DNA from: Streptomycetaceae bacterium
Lineage (GTDB): Bacteria; Actinomycetota; Actinomycetes; Nanopelagicales; Nanopelagicaceae
DNA length: 9,594 nt
Assembly (NCBI GenBank): GCA_027488165.1
Contig: JAIYCF010000121.1
Coordinates: 1 to 9,594, forward strand
Direction: 5' to 3'
A program made the translations under genes and the position numbers. Below, piece by piece: positions 6,338 to 9,594 of the stretch; within the stretch, counting starts at the first letter, position 1; each line of letters opens with the position of its first letter. The notes beneath the pieces were generated by a model. That model made no database searches, was not told the origin of the DNA, and saw only the letters and a program-made list of their open reading frames with translations.

Positions 6338-6965
6338 CAGGTGGCTTCTTCCCTGACAGATGAAAGTAGGCTCGGGCAAGTTGCACTCGAGGATTTAAGA
6401 AGGGTTTTTTGGGTAGATCTAGCATTGAATGTAAACGCGTTATTGTTCCCTCTATTGCCTTCTCCGACACTCCTGCTCTTGCTGCAATCTCTTTTGTCGT
6501 TAGACCCTCTGCAACTCCTTGCAGCACTGAGAGTTGATTCTCAGAAAACCCCACCCGTTCAATCTTTGAACCGTTTTTGTTCGATAAAGGTTGGCTCTTT
6601 AACTCCAAAATCATTTTTATCAATATTCCAAAGTCATTCAAGGAAGATTTCGTTAGGAATTTCGAACCCTTAGGCAGTGAAAGAGAGTTTGGATTAGCAA
6701 CTCTTGGGTCTGAGTAGCTCGTTAAAATAATTATTCCAATGCGCGGATTTATATCTCGTAAAGCAATTGCTATATCTATTCCATTTGCGCCTGGGCCAAG
6801 ATCTAAATCAATAATTGCAATATCTATCGAAAATTTCTTGACGGCACGAATCGCCTCTGACGCTTTTGCAACTTGATCTTTAACTTCAATGTTGGCGCCA
6901 AGAAGTGCTGCAGCCAAGGTCGAGCGGGAGAAAACATCATCTTCAACTAGTAACACGCTCGCCAT
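6330..6965 (-). CDS. NarL/LuxR-type response regulator
   Basis: A 211-residue cytoplasmic DNA-binding regulator, the usual length for the NarL family. The receiver domain (about 1-120) has acidic residues Glu8-Asp9-Asp10, phospho-acceptor Asp53 in AIIDLDLG, Thr82 and Lys106. The segment between Thr82 and Lys106 is rich in Pro, Ser and Gly (SDPRVANPNSLSLPKGS) and unlikely to form a normal alpha4 helix. The C-terminal LuxR-type helix-turn-helix is at about 139-182 (FSENQLSVLQGVAEG, then TTKEIAARAGVSEKAIEGTI). The ATG at 6965 is preferred over GTG at 6971 because AGGGG (6975-6971) is five bases before the ATG but overlaps the GTG. It is the first gene of an operon with the kinase and is transcribed divergently from the collagen-like gene. 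A strong promoter match and repeats in the intergenic region suggest autoregulation (inference). Confidence 0.9.
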   Translation of the reverse strand: MASVLLVEDDVFSRSTLAAALLGANIEVKDQVAKASEAIRAVKKFSIDIAIIDLDLGPGANGIDIAIALRDINPRIGIIILTSYSDPRVANPNSLSLPKGSKFLTKSSLNDFGILIKMILELKSQPLSNKNGSKIERVGFSENQLSVLQGVAEGLTTKEIAARAGVSEKAIEGTITRLHSMLDLPKKPFLNPRVQLARAYFHLSGKKPPGV

Positions 6966-6970
6966 TGCCA

Positions 6971-7020
6971 CCCCTAGATTATGAAGGTCGTGGAGAAATC
7001 TGTCATGTGAAACCTAGGGG
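6971..7020. repeat. 10-bp inverted repeat flanking the regulator promoter
   Basis: CCCCTAGATT (6971-6980) and AACCTAGGGG (7011-7020) are inverted copies with one mismatch; the outer seven bases CCCCTAG/CTAGGGG match perfectly. The half-sites are 40 bases apart start to start, close to four helical turns. One overlaps the -10 region and start point, the other lies just upstream of the -35 box. This is where an autoregulating protein would bind, but that role is inferred. Confidence 0.45.
6978..7006 (-). promoter_or_regulatory. Predicted promoter of the response regulator-kinase operon
   Basis: On the minus strand ATGACA (7006-7001) and CATAAT (6983-6978) are separated by exactly 17 bases, each one mismatch from the TTGACA/TATAAT consensus. 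Transcription would start near 6971, leaving a leader of only about six bases before the ATG at 6965. The message may therefore be nearly leaderless, with the AGGGG site only partly transcribed. Confidence 0.6.
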
Positions 7021-7029
7021 AATTCCTCT
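7016..7029. promoter_or_regulatory. 14-bp imperfect palindrome, candidate operator
   Basis: AGGGGAATTCCTCT is self-complementary except for one pair, with a perfect GGAATTCC core. It overlaps the right half-site of the larger inverted repeat and lies about 40-55 bases upstream of the predicted start of the collagen-like gene, a usual position for an activator site. Binding by the adjacent NarL-type regulator is a guess from position. Confidence 0.35.
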
Positions 7030-7058
7030 CCTCGCGCCTAACTATTTAGAGACTGGGT

Positions 7059-7064
7059 GATAAT
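7059..7064 (+). promoter_or_regulatory. Possible -10 box of the collagen-like gene
   Basis: GATAAT differs from TATAAT at one base and would place the start near 7071, giving a leader of about 35 bases. No good -35 box is found 16-18 bases upstream, as would be expected for a promoter needing an activator. Confidence 0.35.
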
Positions 7065-7094
7065 TCAATTTCACAGGTAGCCACGGATGTAAAT

Positions 7095-7098
7095 GGAG
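7095..7098 (+). promoter_or_regulatory. Shine-Dalgarno site supporting the TTG start at 7106
   Basis: GGAG lies seven bases before TTG 7106. The alternative ATG at 7133 lacks a comparable site, so the longer signal peptide is favoured. Confidence 0.5.
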
Positions 7099-7105
7099 CG
7101 TTAAA

Positions 7106-8272
7106 TTGTTCGAAAACTTGAAGTCAAAGATAATGAGAAAATCAACGGCTCTTATAGCTTCTGCAGCCTTGTTATTTGTAGGCGTGAGTGCGCAGGCATC
7201 GGGGTTCTTGAATACTCCCGCAGGTGGTTACCTTGTTTGTGTAGACAATAAAACTGGCGCGGTGACTCACCCTGGAACTTCGAAATGTAAAAAAGGTCAG
7301 AAGCGTTTAATCCTGGGTGCACAAGGTCCTGCGGGTGCAGCTGGTGCCAATGGCCAAGATGGACTTGTTGGCGCTTCTGGATTACCTGGCAATAATGGAA
7401 ATACTTTGTGGACCGGTAACGGTGAACCATCAAGTAGCTTGGGGATACCGGGCGATTCATATTTAGACTTAGTAGGAAAAAAAATCCACGCACCAAAGGC
7501 AATTGATGGAACATGGCCAATAGGAATTTCCATTGTCGGCCCGCAAGGTCCGCAAGGTCCGGGAGGTAGTGGACCAGCAGGACCAGCTGGCCCCGCGGGA
7601 TCGCAAGGACCAGCAGGTATTTCGGCTCCAGTTGTAACCGGAGCTAATTGCATCAGTGCGAAGTGCACTTACAAGATTGGCGACACAGGACCGGGCGGTG
7701 GAATAATTTTCTTCGTCGATTACCACGACATTTACCCAGATTTTAAATACTTAGAGGCTTCCAACTTTGAACCTTGCTTGGATGGCGAAAACTACTACGT
7801 GCCGTGGACGAGTGAGCCAAATAGCCAGGAGGATGTCCATGATCCGACAGCCGTGGAGAATGCTTGGCGAGTTGGAAGCGGACCCGCCAATACCGCGGCG
7901 ATGCTCGAAACTATTACAGGAGGAACGGATGAAGAGCCAACTATCTCTTACACCGGGGACTTAAGTGGAGCTGCTGCTTTTGCAAATAACTTTGACTGCG
8001 GTGGAAAAACAGATTGGTTCCTAGGCTCACTTGGCGAAATGAAACTGTTATTGGAGGCGTCTCTAGAAGTGAGTATTGACTCCACCAACGAGACCTCATA
8101 TTGGACATCAACTTCAGCTGCATTGGATCTACCAGACCGTGCATTTGCGGTCGATCTCGGCCTAGCTATGCGTAGAAACGATATACCTTTTAGTGCGGGG
8201 TTACCTTCGGTTTATACATGGAGTAAGGATGATGTCGAATATGTAGCGGTTCGACCAATCAGGCGATTCTAA
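7106..8272 (+). CDS. Secreted collagen-like protein with DUF1566/Lcl-like C-terminal domain
   Basis: A 388-residue exported protein. Residues 1-32 form a long signal peptide (basic KSKIMRK, hydrophobic core, cleavage near AQA-SG). A Cys-containing segment follows (Cys45, Cys61; GYLVCVDNKTGAV, then KCKKGQKRL), of a kind often seen before bacterial collagen repeats. Collagen tract 1 is ten unbroken Gly-x-y triplets (71-100). A spacer with GIPGDSYLDLVGKKIHAPKA and GTWPIG leads to tract 2 (145-173), with one register break. The C-terminal domain (about 186-388) has IGDTGPGGGIIFFVD, YLEAS, a DWFLGSLGEM segment, YWTSTSA and a final VRPIRRF, matching the DUF1566/C-type-lectin-like pattern. Legionella Lcl combines collagen repeats with DUF1566 and binds glycosaminoglycans and surfaces. 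An adhesin or matrix role is inferred. There is no sortase motif or anchor. The gene faces away from a two-component operon and ends in a four-base overlap with the convergent hydrolase gene. Confidence 0.82.
   Translation: MFENLKSKIMRKSTALIASAALLFVGVSAQASGFLNTPAGGYLVCVDNKTGAVTHPGTSKCKKGQKRLILGAQGPAGAAGANGQDGLVGASGLPGNNGNTLWTGNGEPSSSLGIPGDSYLDLVGKKIHAPKAIDGTWPIGISIVGPQGPQGPGGSGPAGPAGPAGSQGPAGISAPVVTGANCISAKCTYKIGDTGPGGGIIFFVDYHDIYPDFKYLEASNFEPCLDGENYYVPWTSEPNSQEDVHDPTAVENAWRVGSGPANTAAMLETITGGTDEEPTISYTGDLSGAAAFANNFDCGGKTDWFLGSLGEMKLLLEASLEVSIDSTNETSYWTSTSAALDLPDRAFAVDLGLAMRRNDIPFSAGLPSVYTWSKDDVEYVAVRPIRRF
7316..7405 (+). repeat. Collagen repeat tract 1 (ten Gly-x-y codon triplets)
   Basis: Thirty codons with Gly at every third position (residues 71-100), GAQ GPA GAA GAN and so on to GNT. 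Codon use varies, so the DNA itself is only loosely repetitive. Confidence 0.8.
7538..7624 (+). repeat. Collagen repeat tract 2 with a register break
   Basis: Residues 145-173. Three Gly-x-y triplets and a Gly-rich GGSG break are followed by six triplets in a register shifted by two residues, with Gly at 156, 159, 162, 165, 168 and 171. The DNA has near-exact nine-base units (CCGCAAGGT twice; GGACCAGCA recurring), so length change by slippage in nine-base steps would keep the reading frame. Confidence 0.75.
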
Positions 8273-9078
8273 TTAACTGACTCTGCTTTCTCAGCAGTCT
8301 GTTTAATTAAATCAACAGTTAAATCAGGGTAATTCCACATGATTACGTGTGCGCAGTTTTCCACCGTAATCCAATCTGAATGTGCTGGGGCAACACTTTT
8401 CTCTTGTGCGATCTCTTCAGGCAGAGTTCGATCAGTATCTCCAAAGACAATCGAAACCCCGACCTCAGGACTAATTTCTGAATCAAACTTTTGGTTCTGC
8501 AACCCTTTCCACAAAGGCTTGTAACCCTTCGCCTTTGCCATAGCAATAACTGAATCACGGCAAGATTCAAAGGAAAGTTCTCTCCAAAGGTGAGTGATCT
8601 TCTTGTAGCCAAGGGCCTTTAGCGGAGCAATTCGATAAGCAGTCTTCATAAAGTATTGAGAAATCTTCGCCAAGATTCGCGCATCAAGGCTTGGTGGGAA
8701 TCTTTTTTTCTTCGCGGTGCGCCATAAACCTGCGGGTGCCAGAGCGGTAACGCTCTTTACTTTATTCGGACCAAGTGCACCCATCTCAAGTGCAATCCAT
8801 CCGCCGAGTGAATTACCGGCTACATGGCATTGGTCAATTTCATGTTCCTTGGAAACTTCTTCAAAGATCGCCTGAGCAAGTGACTTTGGATCTACTTTTT
8901 CATCTGGATGAATTGGTGCCGAACCGTGGCCCGGAAGGTCAACGGTAATCACTTTAAAGTGATTTAGGAGCGCAGGAGTAAGGCTCTTCCAAATAGTTCC
9001 CGCAGAACCCAGCCCATGAACCAAAACGAGCGCAGGGCGCTCTTTTCCGTCGGTGAAGAGTTGAGAAGTAATTGGCAT
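8269..9078 (-). CDS. Alpha/beta hydrolase fold protein, substrate unknown
   Basis: A 269-residue, probably cytoplasmic hydrolase of the alpha/beta fold, close to the family's usual length. The oxyanion segment is HGLGSAG (21-27), followed by VDLPGHG (46-52). The nucleophile elbow is GNSLGG with Ser90. The acid is probably Asp216 in VFGDTDRTLP, and the base is His244 in NCAHVIMW. A variable cap region lies between about 118 and 200 and contains many Lys and Arg residues. The complete triad predicts an active esterase, C-C hydrolase or related enzyme, but nothing in the cap or neighbourhood fixes the substrate. The ATG at 9078 lacks a clear Shine-Dalgarno site. It lies 30 bases after the ilvD stop, so it may be co-transcribed with ilvD or leaderless. 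Its stop overlaps the collagen-like gene's stop by three to four bases in convergent orientation. Confidence 0.85.
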   Translation of the reverse strand: MPITSQLFTDGKERPALVLVHGLGSAGTIWKSLTPALLNHFKVITVDLPGHGSAPIHPDEKVDPKSLAQAIFEEVSKEHEIDQCHVAGNSLGGWIALEMGALGPNKVKSVTALAPAGLWRTAKKKRFPPSLDARILAKISQYFMKTAYRIAPLKALGYKKITHLWRELSFESCRDSVIAMAKAKGYKPLWKGLQNQKFDSEISPEVGVSIVFGDTDRTLPEEIAQEKSVAPAHSDWITVENCAHVIMWNYPDLTVDLIKQTAEKAESVN

Positions 9079-9108
9079 TAGTGGTCTAACTTATCAAGAA
9101 TCAAGCGA

Positions 9109-9594
9109 TTAAGAACAAACAGCCCCGTAGGTTGCAGATCCAACAAGCTTTACGTATTTAGATAGAACGCCCTTTGTATATCTAGGTGGAAGAGGCACAA
9201 AGTTTTTGGCTCTTTCCGTTAATTCATCTTGCGCAACTAGTAATTCCAAAGTTCCATTTGGGATATCAATTGATATTTGATCGCCATCTTTAATCAACCC
9301 AATAGGTCCGCCATCTACCGCTTCTGGTGAAATATGCCCCACACAGAGACCGGTTGTACCACCAGAGAATCTGCCATCGGTAACAAGTAAGACATCTCTT
9401 CCCAGACCTGCGCCCTTTATTGCACTAGTGATCATCAACATTTCACGCATACCTGGCCCACCCTTTGGACCTTCGTAGCGGATAACTACAACATCACCTT
9501 TTTTAATAGTGCCATCAGAGAGCGCTTGCATCGCTGATTCTTCGCGATCGAATACTCGGGCGGCGCCTTGGAATTTTTCTTCATCAACTCCAGC
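9109..9594 (-). CDS. ilvD: Dihydroxy-acid dehydratase, C-terminal fragment
   Basis: The last 161 codons of a gene whose start lies beyond the right edge; the frame stays open to base 9594. The enzyme dehydrates 2,3-dihydroxy acids to 2-oxo acids in valine, leucine and isoleucine synthesis. Family motifs in order are AGVDEEKFQGAARVF, then VVIRYEGPKGGPGMREML, TDGRFSGG and VGHISPEA, ending PPRYTKGVLSKYVKLV. The Ser in GRFSGG is the proposed catalytic base in this family. The iron-sulfur Cys residues lie in the missing N-terminal part. A Met at 9531-9529 is internal and not the start, because the conserved sequence continues upstream of it. Confidence 0.95.
   Translation of the reverse strand, partial: AGVDEEKFQGAARVFDREESAMQALSDGTIKKGDVVVIRYEGPKGGPGMREMLMITSAIKGAGLGRDVLLVTDGRFSGGTTGLCVGHISPEAVDGGPIGLIKDGDQISIDIPNGTLELLVAQDELTERAKNFVPLPPRYTKGVLSKYVKLVGSATYGAVCS

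Noticed and set aside
6341..6673. 110-codon plus-strand open frame with a Leu-rich stretch
   Set aside because: It is antisense to the response regulator's HTH region; the leucines come from the complementary strand of its codons.
7297..7668. Minus-strand open frame rich in Gly and Pro, looking like a second collagen-like protein
   Set aside because: It is the antisense reading of the collagen tracts; GGN/CCN codons read as Pro/Gly on the other strand. It has no ribosome site or signal peptide.
1..9594. Defence island, phage, insertion sequence or CRISPR array
   Set aside because: No transposase, integrase, nuclease, repeat-spacer array or terminal repeats are seen on either strand; most genes are core metabolic or envelope genes.

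Overview
The window looks like chromosome from a low-GC actinobacterium, possibly a freshwater planktonic lineage such as the acI/Nanopelagicales group. This is inferred from gene content and order (nuoN followed by a long-chain polyprenyl diphosphate synthase, a YcnI/CopC copper pair, a NarL-type two-component pair with a multi-membrane-span kinase), from very tight gene packing, and from moderate base composition. No marker gene fixes the taxonomy. No insertion sequence, integrase, CRISPR array or phage gene is visible, and no gap between genes exceeds 300 bases.

Layout. 1-234 is the end of nuoN (complex I). It overlaps by one base a polyprenyl diphosphate synthase (234-1223) that probably makes the menaquinone side chain. 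On the minus strand follow a RarD-type EamA transporter (1191-2081) and, upstream of it in the same transcript, a YajQ-family nucleotide-binding protein (2082-2570). The two are separated by nothing but the YajQ stop codon. On the plus strand 2644-4499 is a three-gene envelope copper module: a four-helix membrane protein with conserved-looking His residues, a YcnI-type DUF1775 protein and a membrane-anchored CopC. A perfect 9-bp inverted repeat and a tRNA-Tyr(GTA) gene (4560-4644) follow.

The second half holds the most interesting block. A response regulator (6330-6965) and its sensor kinase (4670-6337) are transcribed leftward with an 8-base overlap. A secreted collagen-like protein with a DUF1566/Lcl-like C-terminal domain (7106-8272) is transcribed rightward from the same 140-bp intergenic region. 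That region has a near-consensus promoter for the regulator, a plausible -10 box for the collagen-like gene, a 10-bp inverted repeat flanking the regulator promoter, and an overlapping 14-bp imperfect palindrome. The arrangement suggests, but does not prove, that the two-component pair controls the surface protein. The kinase is unusual: two blocks of about four membrane helices around a cytoplasmic linker, and an Asn where the acidic residue usually follows the phospho-His.

The window ends with a convergent alpha/beta hydrolase (8269-9078, minus) and, upstream of it, the C-terminal part of ilvD (9109 to beyond 9594, minus), the dihydroxy-acid dehydratase of branched-chain amino acid synthesis. 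I see no clear new defence or mobile system. The best candidates for undescribed biology are the two-component/collagen-like pair and the copper module's four-helix protein.
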